Assembly (NCBI GenBank): GCA_947492585.1 | Contig: CANLND010000016.1 | Location: 1 to 64,000, forward strand | Direction of reading: 5' to 3' | DNA length: 64,000 nt | DNA from: an uncultured Paracoccaceae bacterium | GTDB taxonomy: Bacteria; Pseudomonadota; Alphaproteobacteria; Rhodobacterales; Rhodobacteraceae | Part shown: positions 52,987-61,604 of the stretch, piece after piece | Numbering within the stretch: position 1 is the stretch's first letter | Layout of the letters: every line of letters starts with the position of its first letter | Made by a program: the position numbers and the translations under genes | The notes under the pieces: generated by a model | The model's input: only the letters and a program-made list of their open reading frames with translations | The model's database searches: none | What the model was told of the DNA's origin: nothing

Positions 52987-53078
52987 GCCGTGTGAAAACT
53001 GGCAAGGCTTTGAACCTGTTGTGTGATTGAGTAACTGCCGCTACAGTTGCAGGAGAGCATGAGGTAGATTGAGCAATA

Positions 53079-53924
53079 ATGTCAGATCCAGTCACGCAGG
53101 CAGATGTTGAAGATGTCCTGTCGTCGATTCGCCGTTTGGTGAGCGATGACGGCCAGAAGGTTTCGAATGTACAGACCAAGCGCCGCGCGCCCGTGCCGCG
53201 CTTGGTTTTGACCCCCGCCTTGCGGGTGGCAGATGATACAGACCCAACACCCCCTCCTGCTGACACTCCGCGCGCTGAGGCTTTTGATTTGTCTCAATAC
53301 GCTGAGCCACAGCAGGGGCTAAGCGTTGTTTCTGATGCGCGCGAGCCCCAAACTCCGCTGACCCCAGAGGCCCCTTGGCAAGATCCGGACGCGACGCTGT
53401 TTGCAATGGTTCAGGATGCCGCGCCAGAGGACGCCGTGTCTGACATGCCGCTCGACGGGCCTCAGGTGAATGACACGGCACTGGGTGCACCTGTTTCTGA
53501 ACCCACCGTCCCAAATGCGTCACAAAAGGCTGCAGCCGTGGTGCAAAAGATCGCTGAGATGGAGGCCGCAACCGGGTTTCGATCGGCATTTGAGGGGTGG
53601 GAGCCGGATGAGCGGAACACGCCGCCCTTTGCAGAGACTTCGAGACATACTGTCCCATGGCAGGACCCCTCAGAGGTGGCGTCATCGGCGACGGATTTCT
53701 CAGACGAGCTGTGTGTTGAGGACGCGGTGACGAACAGATGTATGTCTCGTGTGACTGAGACGGTGGACGACAGCGTTTTGGACGAAGAGGCGCTACGTGA
53801 ATTGGTGGCGCAGACCGTGCGCGAAGAGTTGCAGGGTGTTTTGGGCGAACGGATCACGCGCAATGTACGCAAACTGGTGCACCGCGAAATTCAACGTGCG
53901 TTGGCCGCCCGCGATCTGCGTTAG
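53079..53924 (+). CDS. PopZ-like protein (DUF2497-like)
   Basis: A 281-residue acidic protein with the three-part layout of PopZ: a short N-terminal helix DVEDVLSSIRRLVSDD, a long Pro/Glu/Asp-rich disordered middle, and a C-terminal helical block LDEEALRELVAQTVREELQGVLGERITRNVRKLVHREIQRAL. PopZ forms polar microdomains and anchors chromosome origins in Caulobacter; here the assignment is by architecture and end motifs, so related DUF2497 proteins remain possible. Repeat copy 4 follows its 3' end. Confidence 0.72.
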   Translation: MSDPVTQADVEDVLSSIRRLVSDDGQKVSNVQTKRRAPVPRLVLTPALRVADDTDPTPPPADTPRAEAFDLSQYAEPQQGLSVVSDAREPQTPLTPEAPWQDPDATLFAMVQDAAPEDAVSDMPLDGPQVNDTALGAPVSEPTVPNASQKAAAVVQKIAEMEAATGFRSAFEGWEPDERNTPPFAETSRHTVPWQDPSEVASSATDFSDELCVEDAVTNRCMSRVTETVDDSVLDEEALRELVAQTVREELQGVLGERITRNVRKLVHREIQRALAARDLR

Positions 53925-53989
53925 GTCGGACAACGACTGATCCGTTCTGATCTATTTTCCGGGCGCTGATACTGTGCGGCGGCGCAGGG

Positions 53990-54063
53990 CTCCCGCCCGG
54001 CTTCGATTTCTTTACAAAAGAAAATCTGTGCCCGTTGGGCCGAGCGCCGCGCAGGCGCGGCGC
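53990..54063 (+). repeat. bipartite hairpin repeat, copy 4
   Basis: CTCCCGCC (53990-53997), hairpin GATTTCTTT-ACA-AAAGAAAATC with one bulged A (54005-54026), CCCGTTGGGCC (54031-54041), then GCGCCGCGC-AG-GCGCGGCGC (54044-54063). It lies between the convergent PopZ-like and cobQ genes. Confidence 0.7.
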
Positions 54064-54121
54064 GGTTGCGCGTGGGGGGAAGTCGTTGGCTGCATCTTTG
54101 CGGGCTGCGGTGCTGACTGGG

Positions 54122-55564
54122 TTATCGGGCCAGCGACAGCAAGTGGTCGAGATCCATATATGTTTCGAGATGGTCCGCGAGCTGATCCAGTGCTGCATCG
54201 ACCGATGTGTCGTATTGCGTTTGGCTGGATTGACCGAACTGCCCCAAAAACGCCGCCCGGAAGGGATCAGAGGCAAACAGCCCGTGAAGATACGAGCCAC
54301 GCACCCGACCATTTTCTGAGGTGGCACCTTCTGGGCGCGCGCCGATCTGCAACCAATTGCGCGCGCAGTCCGGACCGGTGGTCTGGCCCATATGGATTTC
54401 GTAGCCGGTCACGGGAAGTTGGCTGTCGGCGGTTGTTGCATCTACCAAAGTTACGCGCTTTTCATCTCCCATGACGGTTTTGACATCGAGAAGACCAAGC
54501 CCCGCGACGTCTCCGCTGCGTCCGTCGACGCCGTGCGGGTCGCTGATGCGGCGGCCGAGCATCTGATACCCGCCACACAACCCCATCACATGTCCGCCGC
54601 GCCGATGGTGGGCCAGAATATCGATGTCCCAGCCTTGGGCGCGCAGATAGGCCAGATCCCCTAGGGTAGATTTGCTGCCGGGGATCAGCACCAAATCAGC
54701 ATCACCGGGCAGAGCCTGTCCACCGGGAATGATGTCCACGCTGACGTCTGGCTCGGCGGCAAGGGGGTCCAGATCATCAAAGTTGGCCATGCGTTCAAGC
54801 TGCGGCACAACAATTTTAAAGGATCCCCCGGTGTGCGAGGCGATGTCCAGCATGTCCTCGGCAGGGAACTTCCACGCGTCCCAAAACCATGGGATAACCC
54901 CCAGCGAGGGCCAACCCGTGCGCGCGGCGATATCGTCGCGTCCGGCATCAAACAGGCTGAGATCGCCCCGAAAACGGTTGACGGCAAAGCCAACTATTTT
55001 GTCCAGGTCGCCTTGCTCTAGCACCGCCTGCGTGCCGACAATCTGCGCGATCACACCGCCGCGATGAATATCTCCCATCAGTACCACAGGTACATCCGCG
55101 GCGCAGGCAAAGCCCATATTGGCGATGTCGCCCTTGCGGAGGTTGGTTTCTGCCGGGGAGCCGGCCCCCTCGATCAATACCAGATCTGCATCGGCGCGCA
55201 GGCGATGATAGCTTTGCAATGCGGCCTCAAGCAGGCCGGATTTGTCGCGCATAAAGGATCCCGCCGCCCGGGTGCCGCGGCGCTTGCCCTGAACGATGAC
55301 CTGCGCTCCGGTGTCGGTTTCGGGTTTGAGCAGGATTGGGTTCATATCTGTATGGGGCGTCCGCTTGGCCGCCAGCGCCTGTAGGGCCTGAGCGCGACCA
55401 ATTTCGCCGCCGTCTGGCGTCACTGCGGCATTGTTCGACATGTTTTGCGGCTTAAATGGAGCCACACGCAAGCCACGTCGCGTGTAGGCCCGCGCCAATC
55501 CGGCAACGATCATTGATTTTCCGACATTGCTGCCGGTGCCTTGGATCATGATTGACTGCGCCAT
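54122..55564 (-). CDS. cobQ: cobyric acid synthase
   Basis: Amidates four side chains of adenosylcobyrinic acid a,c-diamide in cobalamin synthesis. The 480-residue protein has the dethiobiotin-synthetase-like N-terminal domain with P-loop [19 protein letters not shown], and a C-terminal type I glutaminase domain with the nucleophile Cys in [12 protein letters not shown] and the His in [10 protein letters not shown]. No other cobalamin gene is in the window. The B12 product is needed by the methylmalonyl-CoA mutase system that MeaB serves. Confidence 0.95.
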   Translation of the reverse strand: MAQSIMIQGTGSNVGKSMIVAGLARAYTRRGLRVAPFKPQNMSNNAAVTPDGGEIGRAQALQALAAKRTPHTDMNPILLKPETDTGAQVIVQGKRRGTRAAGSFMRDKSGLLEAALQSYHRLRADADLVLIEGAGSPAETNLRKGDIANMGFACAADVPVVLMGDIHRGGVIAQIVGTQAVLEQGDLDKIVGFAVNRFRGDLSLFDAGRDDIAARTGWPSLGVIPWFWDAWKFPAEDMLDIASHTGGSFKIVVPQLERMANFDDLDPLAAEPDVSVDIIPGGQALPGDADLVLIPGSKSTLGDLAYLRAQGWDIDILAHHRRGGHVMGLCGGYQMLGRRISDPHGVDGRSGDVAGLGLLDVKTVMGDEKRVTLVDATTADSQLPVTGYEIHMGQTTGPDCARNWLQIGARPEGATSENGRVRGSYLHGLFASDPFRAAFLGQFGQSSQTQYDTSVDAALDQLADHLETYMDLDHLLSLAR

Positions 55565-56107
55565 ATTGGTCTCCTGTTGCGGATCAGGTTTGGCCGTGAT
55601 TCCGGTGTTGAACCATAGAGCTGTTTAGAGCCGAATTGAATACGTCCGAACTGTGTGACACTGCCCCGTCCAGTTTGGGCACAAAGGCGGCAGTTTTGGG
55701 CCTTTTGGAGGGGGCTGTCATTGCGCCGAGTGGCCGCGACGGCACATGTTTGGGGCCGAAGTTGATTATTGAAGCGCTGAATTTCCGGGCAGCTCAGCAA
55801 AAACTATTTGCGACTGTCATCGAGGGTTCGCGCTGCGGGACATCGGGGAGCGGCCGAGGCGTGGCAGTGTGGGCTGGGACACAGGCTGTGACGGCGGCGA
55901 CGCAGGCCGTGTTGGTGGCGTACATCTGATGCACCGGTTCGCCCGTTGGGAGGGCCCGTGTGTCGCACGATGGGGGCAACTTAGCTCTCCGTGGTTGCGT
56001 GCCGCGTGGTGAGGCGTTCAGCATGAACAGAGGTGGTATGGAGAGTGAAAAAAGAAAAACGCGCCCAGTGGGCGCGCTTTTCTAATAAAGACAAAGGCCT
56101 GCTGGGT
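55565..56107. other. 543-base intergenic region, unassigned open frame
   Basis: A frame from a TTG at 55636 to 55929 (97 codons) has no homology I recognise and no good ribosome binding site. A hairpin (56060-56076) terminates the DUF6280 gene. The motif CCCGTTGGG occurs at 55942-55950 without the rest of the bipartite repeat. No RNA gene or riboswitch was recognised upstream of cobQ. Confidence 0.4.
56060..56076 (-). terminator. terminator of the DUF6280 gene
   Basis: CGCGCCC (56060-56066), loop AGT, GGGCGCG (56070-56076); on the minus strand TTTTTC follows the stem, about 30 bases beyond the stop. Confidence 0.8.
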
Positions 56108-56425
56108 TTAAGCAGCTTCTGCCTGCGCCGCATTGCGGCGTTCGCTCTCTTCGCGCGACAGCGCGACAGAGGTCCGTACGCCACGGCCAACGAAGTCCAT
56201 GAGGCCTTCGACCACGCGTTCATTGGGGTCAATGCCAGCACAGCTCAGCACTTCACGCCCATCACGTGACCGTGCCCAACGGGCGATTTGTTCTGGGCCA
56301 TTGCCATATTTTTTGTCATCAGCAATAGCGTCATCTAGTGCGGCCAAAACAACTGCAGCAAAGAGTTTGCGTGCGCGATTGCCTTGCTCATTGTTGTAAG
56401 CGGTGCCATCAACGAAATCCTGCAT
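56108..56425 (-). CDS. DUF6280 family protein
   Basis: A 105-residue cytoplasmic helical protein that I recognise as the conserved DUF6280 family of Rhodobacteraceae. Features are MQDFVDGTAYNNEQGNRARKLFAAVVLAALDDAIADDKKYGNGPEQIARWARSRDG and GIDPNERVVEGLMDFVGRGV. AAAGGA lies before the ATG. Function unknown. The long N-terminal string is quoted only by its blocks: NEQGNRARKLF, KKYGNGPEQIARWARSRD and SRDGREVLSCAGIDP. Confidence 0.85.
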   Translation of the reverse strand: MQDFVDGTAYNNEQGNRARKLFAAVVLAALDDAIADDKKYGNGPEQIARWARSRDGREVLSCAGIDPNERVVEGLMDFVGRGVRTSVALSREESERRNAAQAEAA

Positions 56426-56521
56426 CTCGTTTCCTTTGTTGTTCTTGGTATTGCATTTTCGGCGTAGCGCCCCTTATGACGAAACTATGACGATTCGGGT
56501 AGCCTGTATTTGCATATCTCC

Positions 56522-56538
56522 CATGCGTTTAACGCATG
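56522..56538. promoter_or_regulatory. 17-base palindrome upstream of efp
   Basis: CATGCGTT-T-AACGCATG, perfect 8-bp arms, in the 226-base region between divergent DUF6280 and efp. It could be an operator for either gene. Confidence 0.4.
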
Positions 56539-56651
56539 TCTAACGAACGCGGTTTTTCGGGGCCTATTGGGTGCAACGCCAGCTTGCCAGCTGTCTTCAC
56601 GCTCGATATAGGGGCTAGAAACTAGTCATCAACCACCCGAAAGGCTTTCCC

Positions 56652-57215
56652 ATGCCCAAAATCAACGGCAACGAAATCCGTCCCGGCAATGTTCTGGAAC
56701 ACAACAACGGTTTGTGGGCCGCTGTCAAAGTGGATCATGTGAAGCCTGGCAAGGGCGGCGCTTTTGCTCAGGTCGAGCTGCGCAACCTGCGCAACGGTTC
56801 CAAGTTGAACGAACGCTTCCGGTCCGCGGACAAAGTCGAGCGCGTGCGTCTAGAGCAAAAAGACCAACAGTTCCTCTATGAGAGCGACGGCATGTTGGTG
56901 TTCATGGATGCTGAAACTTATGAACAGATTGAGCTGCCCGCAGAACTGTTGGGCGATCGTCGCCCGTTCTTGCAGGACGGCATGACGATCGTTGTGGAAT
57001 TCCACGAGTCAGAGGCCTTGAACGCCACCGTGCCACAAAAAGTGACCTGCAAGATCGTTGAAACTGAACCAGTGGTCAAAGGTCAGACCGCGGCAAATTC
57101 GTTCAAACCAGCGATTTTGGACAATGGCGTCAAAGTCATGGTGCCGCCGTTTGTTGGCCAAGACGAGCTGATCGTGGTGAACACCGAAAGCATGGAATAT
57201 TCCGAACGCGCCTAA
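56652..57215 (+). CDS. efp: elongation factor P
   Basis: Translation factor that relieves ribosome stalling at polyproline. The 187-residue protein has the three-domain form with the KOW-like N-terminal domain and the modifiable loop at VKPGKGGAF, where K34 is the usual lysine target; no epmA or epmB gene is in the window. C-terminal OB domain ends with [12 protein letters not shown]. Terminator at 57241-57269. Confidence 0.96.
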   Translation: MPKINGNEIRPGNVLEHNNGLWAAVKVDHVKPGKGGAFAQVELRNLRNGSKLNERFRSADKVERVRLEQKDQQFLYESDGMLVFMDAETYEQIELPAELLGDRRPFLQDGMTIVVEFHESEALNATVPQKVTCKIVETEPVVKGQTAANSFKPAILDNGVKVMVPPFVGQDELIVVNTESMEYSERA

Positions 57216-57240
57216 GTGTTTGTTGAAGTCCAAGATTATT

Positions 57241-57269
57241 AAGCCTCACAGTTTCTGTGAGGCTTTTTT
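57241..57269 (+). terminator. terminator of efp
   Basis: AAGCCTCACAG (57241-57251), loop TTT, CTGTGAGGCTT (57255-57265), followed by TTTT; a clean rho-independent signal 26 bases after the efp stop. Confidence 0.95.
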
Positions 57270-57307
57270 GTTGGCAGCCACAGAGAAGAGAAATAGGCTT
57301 GTAAATT

Positions 57308-57325
57308 GTAATGATATAACATTGC
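57308..57325. promoter_or_regulatory. candidate Zur box
   Basis: GTAATGATATAACATTGC is an imperfect palindrome (7 of 9 positions pair, flanked by a further T-A pair) that matches the GTTATGATATAACATTAC-like Zur operator known from alphaproteobacteria. It lies 37 bases before the GTPase start, a position suited to repression in zinc sufficiency. Confidence 0.7.
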
Positions 57326-57362
57326 ATTAATGAGCATGTTAAAACTTCCGATGGAGATTGTG

Positions 57363-58532
57363 ATGAAGGATATTGCAGCGGCCAACACCCGCCTGCCGGT
57401 TACGGTGCTGTCAGGCTTTTTGGGCGCAGGGAAAACCACGCTATTGAACCGGGTCTTGAACAATCGCGAGGGGCAGCGCGTCGCCGTCATTGTCAATGAC
57501 ATGTCCGAGGTCAACATTGATGCCGATTTGGTCCGCGAGGGCACTGAATTGTCGCGGTCCGAAGAAAAGCTGGTCGAAATGTCCAACGGCTGCATCTGCT
57601 GCACCCTGCGTGATGACCTGTTGAAAGAGGTGCGCACATTGTCAGAGGAGGGGCGGTTTGATTACCTGCTGATTGAATCCACGGGCATCTCAGAGCCGCT
57701 TCCTGTGGCCGCCACGTTTGATTTTCGGGATGAAGAGGGGCACAGCCTGTCGGATGTTGCCCGCCTGGACACGATGGTCACGGTGGTGGATGCCGTGAAT
57801 CTGCTAAAGGACTTCTCAAGCCATGATTTCCTGACAGATCGCGGTGAATCCTTAGGCGATCAGGATGACCGCAGTTTGGTCAGCCTGCTGACGGAACAAA
57901 TTGAATTTGCCGATGTTGTGATCCTGAACAAGATTTCCGACGCAGGCCCTGAGCGCACCGATGCGGCGCGCAAGATCATTCGGGCACTGAATGGTGATGC
58001 CAAAATCATTGAGACTGATCACTCAGAGGTGCCAGCTGGGGCGATCCTCAACACCGGGCTGTTTGATTTTGAAACCGCGCATGAACATCCGATGTGGGCC
58101 AAAGAGTTGTATGGTTTTGCCAATCACACGCCGGAAGACGAAGAATACGGGATCACCTCTTTTGCCTATCATGCGCGTGCGCCGTTTGATCCGCAGAAAT
58201 TGCATGCTGCGCTGAACGGCGATCTTCCGGGCGTAATCCGCGCCAAGGGTCATTTCTGGATCGCCACGCGCCCGGAATGGGCCGCTGAATACAGCCTTGC
58301 CGGCGCATTGTCCTCGGTTAAACCATTGGGGCGCTGGTGGGCCTCGATCCCCCAAGACCGGCTGCCGACCCATCCCGAGGCCCAAGCCGAGATCGCGCGC
58401 AATTGGGTGGAGCCCTGGGGCGATCGACGCCAAGAGTTGGTGTTTATTGGTGTTGATCTGGATCGTGAAGCGATCTACGCGCGCCTGAATGCCGCGCTTG
58501 TTTCGACGGAAGTGTTTGCAGCTGACGACTGA
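57363..58532 (+). CDS. zigA: COG0523 GTPase (ZigA/YciC-like zinc metallochaperone)
   Basis: A 389-residue G3E GTPase with Walker [12 protein letters not shown] (about 17-27), the metal-binding CxCC motif in NGCICC (C77, C79, C80) and NKIS near 190 in the NKxD position. The C-terminal CobW_C domain follows. The ATG at 57363 has GGAG 8 bases upstream, rather than the ATG at 57330. With the Zur box and downstream DUF1826 gene it is most likely a zinc-starvation metallochaperone, not the cobalamin-synthesis CobW. Confidence 0.9.
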   Translation: MKDIAAANTRLPVTVLSGFLGAGKTTLLNRVLNNREGQRVAVIVNDMSEVNIDADLVREGTELSRSEEKLVEMSNGCICCTLRDDLLKEVRTLSEEGRFDYLLIESTGISEPLPVAATFDFRDEEGHSLSDVARLDTMVTVVDAVNLLKDFSSHDFLTDRGESLGDQDDRSLVSLLTEQIEFADVVILNKISDAGPERTDAARKIIRALNGDAKIIETDHSEVPAGAILNTGLFDFETAHEHPMWAKELYGFANHTPEDEEYGITSFAYHARAPFDPQKLHAALNGDLPGVIRAKGHFWIATRPEWAAEYSLAGALSSVKPLGRWWASIPQDRLPTHPEAQAEIARNWVEPWGDRRQELVFIGVDLDREAIYARLNAALVSTEVFAADD

Positions 58533-58573
58533 CGAGACCTGTCAGATCCGTTTCCGCAGTGGGGCCGTGGCTG

Positions 58574-59215
58574 ATGGCTGACATCGATCTTGTCGCCAGA
58601 CAGACCCGCCTTCCGCCGGGGGTTTCGGTGTCTACGGCGTCAGAGGGGTTGGCCGCAATTCATGATCCGAATTGTGCCGCTGCCCTGTGGACGCGGGCAA
58701 CGTTACCGTCTTTTCAAAACTGGTTGGACGCTCTTGATCCTCTAAACCTGCCGACGGCGCGGATTATATTGCGGCCCAGTCGGGTTGAAATCGCACTCAC
58801 ACAGATCTGCGCGAGCGTGGGCACTCCTGCGGGTGAACATCGCGATCGCTTGATCGAGGATATTTCAGCTCAGGCGCAGATTTTTGCCGATCTCGTGGCG
58901 GCTTCTTATCTGCGTCTGCGTTTGGATGCGGTTACAACAAACGCGTGCAGCAAATTCCATATGGATGCGTTGACGGCGCGGCTGATCTGCACCTATCGCG
59001 GCCGAACCACCCAGCTGGGACAGGCCGCGCGTGGCGAGATGCCGACCGACATTTATGACGTCCCACAATCCAGCCCCTTGGTGCTGCGTGCGTCGAAATG
59101 GCCGACTGCCGGTGCCACCAATCTATTGCACCGCTCGCCGCCCATAGAAGGCAGCGGCGAAACCCGATTGGTGTTGGTGTTGGATCCGGTTCACGATCCA
59201 GACGACGAAATCTAG
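58574..59215 (+). CDS. DUF1826 domain-containing protein
   Basis: A 213-residue protein with no membrane segment, of the DUF1826 family that is recurrently encoded after COG0523 GTPases in zinc-responsive clusters. Recognisable blocks are ALWTRATLPSFQNWLDAL, FHMDALTARLICTYRGRTTQ and NLLHRSPPIEGSGETRLVLVLD, the latter suggesting an oxygenase-like beta fold with HxD and a later His. It probably belongs to the same Zur-controlled transcript, 41 bases after the GTPase. Function is unknown. Confidence 0.88.
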   Translation: MADIDLVARQTRLPPGVSVSTASEGLAAIHDPNCAAALWTRATLPSFQNWLDALDPLNLPTARIILRPSRVEIALTQICASVGTPAGEHRDRLIEDISAQAQIFADLVAASYLRLRLDAVTTNACSKFHMDALTARLICTYRGRTTQLGQAARGEMPTDIYDVPQSSPLVLRASKWPTAGATNLLHRSPPIEGSGETRLVLVLDPVHDPDDEI

Positions 59216-59242
59216 CCTCATAGGACAGGCCTGCACCTGCTC

Positions 59243-59788
59243 TTAGTCGGGCAGATGCAGGTCAAAGCCGCATTCATCCATCATCTTGCCATAGGCTGCC
59301 GTGAAACCGCTCAGCGAGGCCTCATACAGCATGTCATTGCCCACCCAGATTTCAACAAAGCTGCCTTGTTGCATGGCGCGCAGCATGGGCAGCTGGTCCA
59401 GATGTCCCACTCCGCTTGAGGCTTCGGCGATGCCTTCGTCGTTGATCCAGGAATTGGCTACGGCTGAAATGTGAAAGCTGCGATCAAAGTCAAAGATGAA
59501 ATCAACCGTCTGCCCGGTTTGCAGCAACGTTGGATAGGAGCGCGGAGAAGATTCCCAGACATAGGCCATCGGGTAATGGAAGGGGGGACCCGCATCGCCA
59601 GAAAACACCTCAACCGCCAGTACGGGATCGCCATCCCCGCCTGTGCGGGCGGAACAGAAGACATAATCGTCTTCTTCGCTAATGTGATCTTCGACAAAAA
59701 CCTGCCAGTCCTTATAGGTCCAGTGTTGGGCGGCGTGGGCGGGCAGGGCCCAGGCAAGGGCAAGCAAGGAAACAGAAATCAGACGCAT
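59243..59788 (-). CDS. exported protein, IalB-like
   Basis: A 181-residue periplasmic protein with a signal peptide (MRLISVSLLALAWALPAHA). The mature part has WQVFVEDHISEEDDYVFCSA, MLRAMQQGSFVEIWVGNDML and SLSGFTAAYGKMMDECGF, which resemble the invasion associated locus B (IalB) fold: a paired Cys and a GF-Ax motif near the C terminus. TAGGAG precedes the ATG. IalB assignment is by pattern only. Confidence 0.68.
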   Translation of the reverse strand: MRLISVSLLALAWALPAHAAQHWTYKDWQVFVEDHISEEDDYVFCSARTGGDGDPVLAVEVFSGDAGPPFHYPMAYVWESSPRSYPTLLQTGQTVDFIFDFDRSFHISAVANSWINDEGIAEASSGVGHLDQLPMLRAMQQGSFVEIWVGNDMLYEASLSGFTAAYGKMMDECGFDLHLPD

Positions 59789-59917
59789 GGCCGCTCCTAA
59801 AAGGGAGATGGATGAATTTTGCCCAACCTTGGGTCAAAGAGCTGAATATTTCCTTTTTTCTGGCGTCCTCTGCACGTCTTTCGCTAAATGAAATGGCACT
59901 ATATGGAGCGCAAGATC

Positions 59918-60088
59918 ATGCAGAAACGCACCTTGGATCTGGCAGGCTGGGGTCTGTTTGTCCTGTCGGCTCTCGGCTTTATCGTGGCCAGCATCGGCAC
60001 GTTCTGGGCGATGCTGGGCAGCCTGTTGTTTCTGGTGGCATGTCTGGTCTTTATCTACGGCCTGTATTTCGGCAAGGAAGACAGCTGA
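59918..60088 (+). CDS. small two-helix membrane protein
   Basis: A 56-residue protein with two hydrophobic helices at about 9-25 (GLFVLSALGFIVASIGT) and 28-48 (AMLGSLLFLVACLVFIYGLY), ending GKEDS. GGAG 10 bases before the ATG at 59918 selects that start over an ATG 15 bases earlier. Its TGA abuts the convergent ygfZ stop, giving TGATCA. Function unknown. Confidence 0.72.
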   Translation: MQKRTLDLAGWGLFVLSALGFIVASIGTFWAMLGSLLFLVACLVFIYGLYFGKEDS

Positions 60089-60838
60089 TCACGCGTCTGG
60101 GGTTGCCCGCCAGTGTACTTCGGCGTCCCCGGCCTGCATGGCGCCCGTCGCACGATCGAACCGCAAATAGGCAATCGCCTGATCGCCGCTTTGGGTGAAC
60201 AATGTGCCTGCGGTTTTGCCGTCGGCTTTCAATTCACTGCCGATGGGGGCGGATCCATTCACAGCCACGGTGGCCAGCCCCTTGCGCAGCTCAGTCTTGT
60301 GCTTCATGCGCGCGGTGACCTCTTGGCCTACGTAGCATCCCTTGCGGAAATCAACACCGTTCAGCGTTTCAAAACCGGCCTCAAGAATATAGCTGTCTTG
60401 GGTCAGTTCTATGCCGGTTTCTGGAATGCAATGGGCCACCCGCAGCGCGGTCCAGTTGGTGCCATCGTCGCCCTCAACACTGCCATAAATACGCCAGCCC
60501 ATGGCTGCATTGCGCGGATCAACCAACGCGTTGTCAGGCAGCTCTCCGGTCCCGCGCTGGACCTTTAGGGCGGTCTCGTCGATCACGACATCCGCACGCA
60601 GTCGGTACATCGACAGGCGTTTGATCACGCTATCCCCCAGGTTGGCGTCAATGTCCAACAGCACCCCGCCATCGCTGTCAGCTGATAAGAAAAAATCGGC
60701 CAGATATTTACCCTGTGGTGTCAGCAGCGCGGCGTAGACCAGCCCCTGATCAACCTTGTCTACATCGTTGGTCACCAACCCTTGCAGGAAGGAACGCGCG
60801 TCGGATCCGGTGAAACGATAGATCTTGCGAGCAGACAT
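60089..60838 (-). CDS. ygfZ: folate-binding protein YgfZ
   Basis: Tetrahydrofolate-binding protein that supports Fe-S cluster assembly, related to GcvT. The 249-residue protein carries the signature KGCYVGQEVTARM with the key Cys at 168. AGGAG lies before the ATG at 60838; a much longer open frame reaching 61522 is antisense to the glycosyltransferase and not used. Divergent from the glycosyltransferase gene with an 84-base gap. Confidence 0.94.
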   Translation of the reverse strand: MSARKIYRFTGSDARSFLQGLVTNDVDKVDQGLVYAALLTPQGKYLADFFLSADSDGGVLLDIDANLGDSVIKRLSMYRLRADVVIDETALKVQRGTGELPDNALVDPRNAAMGWRIYGSVEGDDGTNWTALRVAHCIPETGIELTQDSYILEAGFETLNGVDFRKGCYVGQEVTARMKHKTELRKGLATVAVNGSAPIGSELKADGKTAGTLFTQSGDQAIAYLRFDRATGAMQAGDAEVHWRATPDA

Positions 60839-60922
60839 TATGGGCTCTCCTTTGGCCTTTACTATCGGTTTGATATAGGAACGATCTGCAAAGTGAATAG
60901 CAAATGACCACAGGATACCATC

Positions 60923-61603
60923 ATGCGGGCCCCAATCAGTGTTGTAATCCCGACTTTTGAAGACGCGGGGCATGTGCAGGCCTGTCTGGAACGGCTGATG
61001 GAAGGGCTTGCGTCCGGGATCATCCGCGAAGTGGTGATCAGCGACGGGGGGTCTACGGACGCCACGCGGGTGATTGCCGATGAGGCCGGGGCAACCGTTG
61101 TGACCGGTGCGCGCTCTATGGGAGGGCAATTGCGCAGGGGGTGTCAGGCCGCCAAGGGGGATTGGCTGTTGGTGGTGCATGCGGACACCTTGTTGCCTGT
61201 GGGCTGGGCGGCGGTGGTGCAGGCCCACATGGAGCGAGAGCGGGCAGGGCCTGCGCATTTCAAATTGGCGTTTGACGCCAGGGGCCTGCGGGCTGCACTG
61301 GTGGCGGGGTGGGGCAATATGCGGTCCCTTATTCTGGGTTTGCCCTATGGCCATCAGGGGCTGTTGGTGCCGCGCGCGCTGTACCTTGAAAAAGGGGGGT
61401 ACCCGGACCAACCCATTATGGAAGATCTGGAGATCGCCCGTCGTTTGCCGGGCATGACGATTTTGTCCGCAACTGCCCTCTGCAACGCAGAGCCGTTTTT
61501 GCAAAAGGGCTGGCTGCGCCATGGAGCTGGCAATTTATGGCGGTTGGCGCGCTACGCTATGGGCGTTGACCCCGCGCGCCTGTTGCCCAAGGAGCGATCT
61601 TAA
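60923..61603 (+). CDS. glycosyltransferase family 2 protein
   Basis: A 226-residue family 2 glycosyltransferase of the TIGR04283 type. Motifs are SVVIPTFED at the start, VVISDGGSTD (nucleotide binding), the metal-binding DxD-like HADT (86-89) and the acceptor region YPDQPIMEDLEIARRL with the catalytic Asp. Substrate unknown; the neighbouring MsbA-type exporter, whose 3' end is 1 base away in the opposite direction, hints at envelope work only weakly. Confidence 0.88.
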   Translation: MRAPISVVIPTFEDAGHVQACLERLMEGLASGIIREVVISDGGSTDATRVIADEAGATVVTGARSMGGQLRRGCQAAKGDWLLVVHADTLLPVGWAAVVQAHMERERAGPAHFKLAFDARGLRAALVAGWGNMRSLILGLPYGHQGLLVPRALYLEKGGYPDQPIMEDLEIARRLPGMTILSATALCNAEPFLQKGWLRHGAGNLWRLARYAMGVDPARLLPKERS

Positions 61604-61604
61604 G

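Noticed and set aside
60839-61522. Long minus-strand extension of ygfZ
   Set aside because: It is antisense to the glycosyltransferase and lacks family similarity; AGGAG before 60838 marks the true start.
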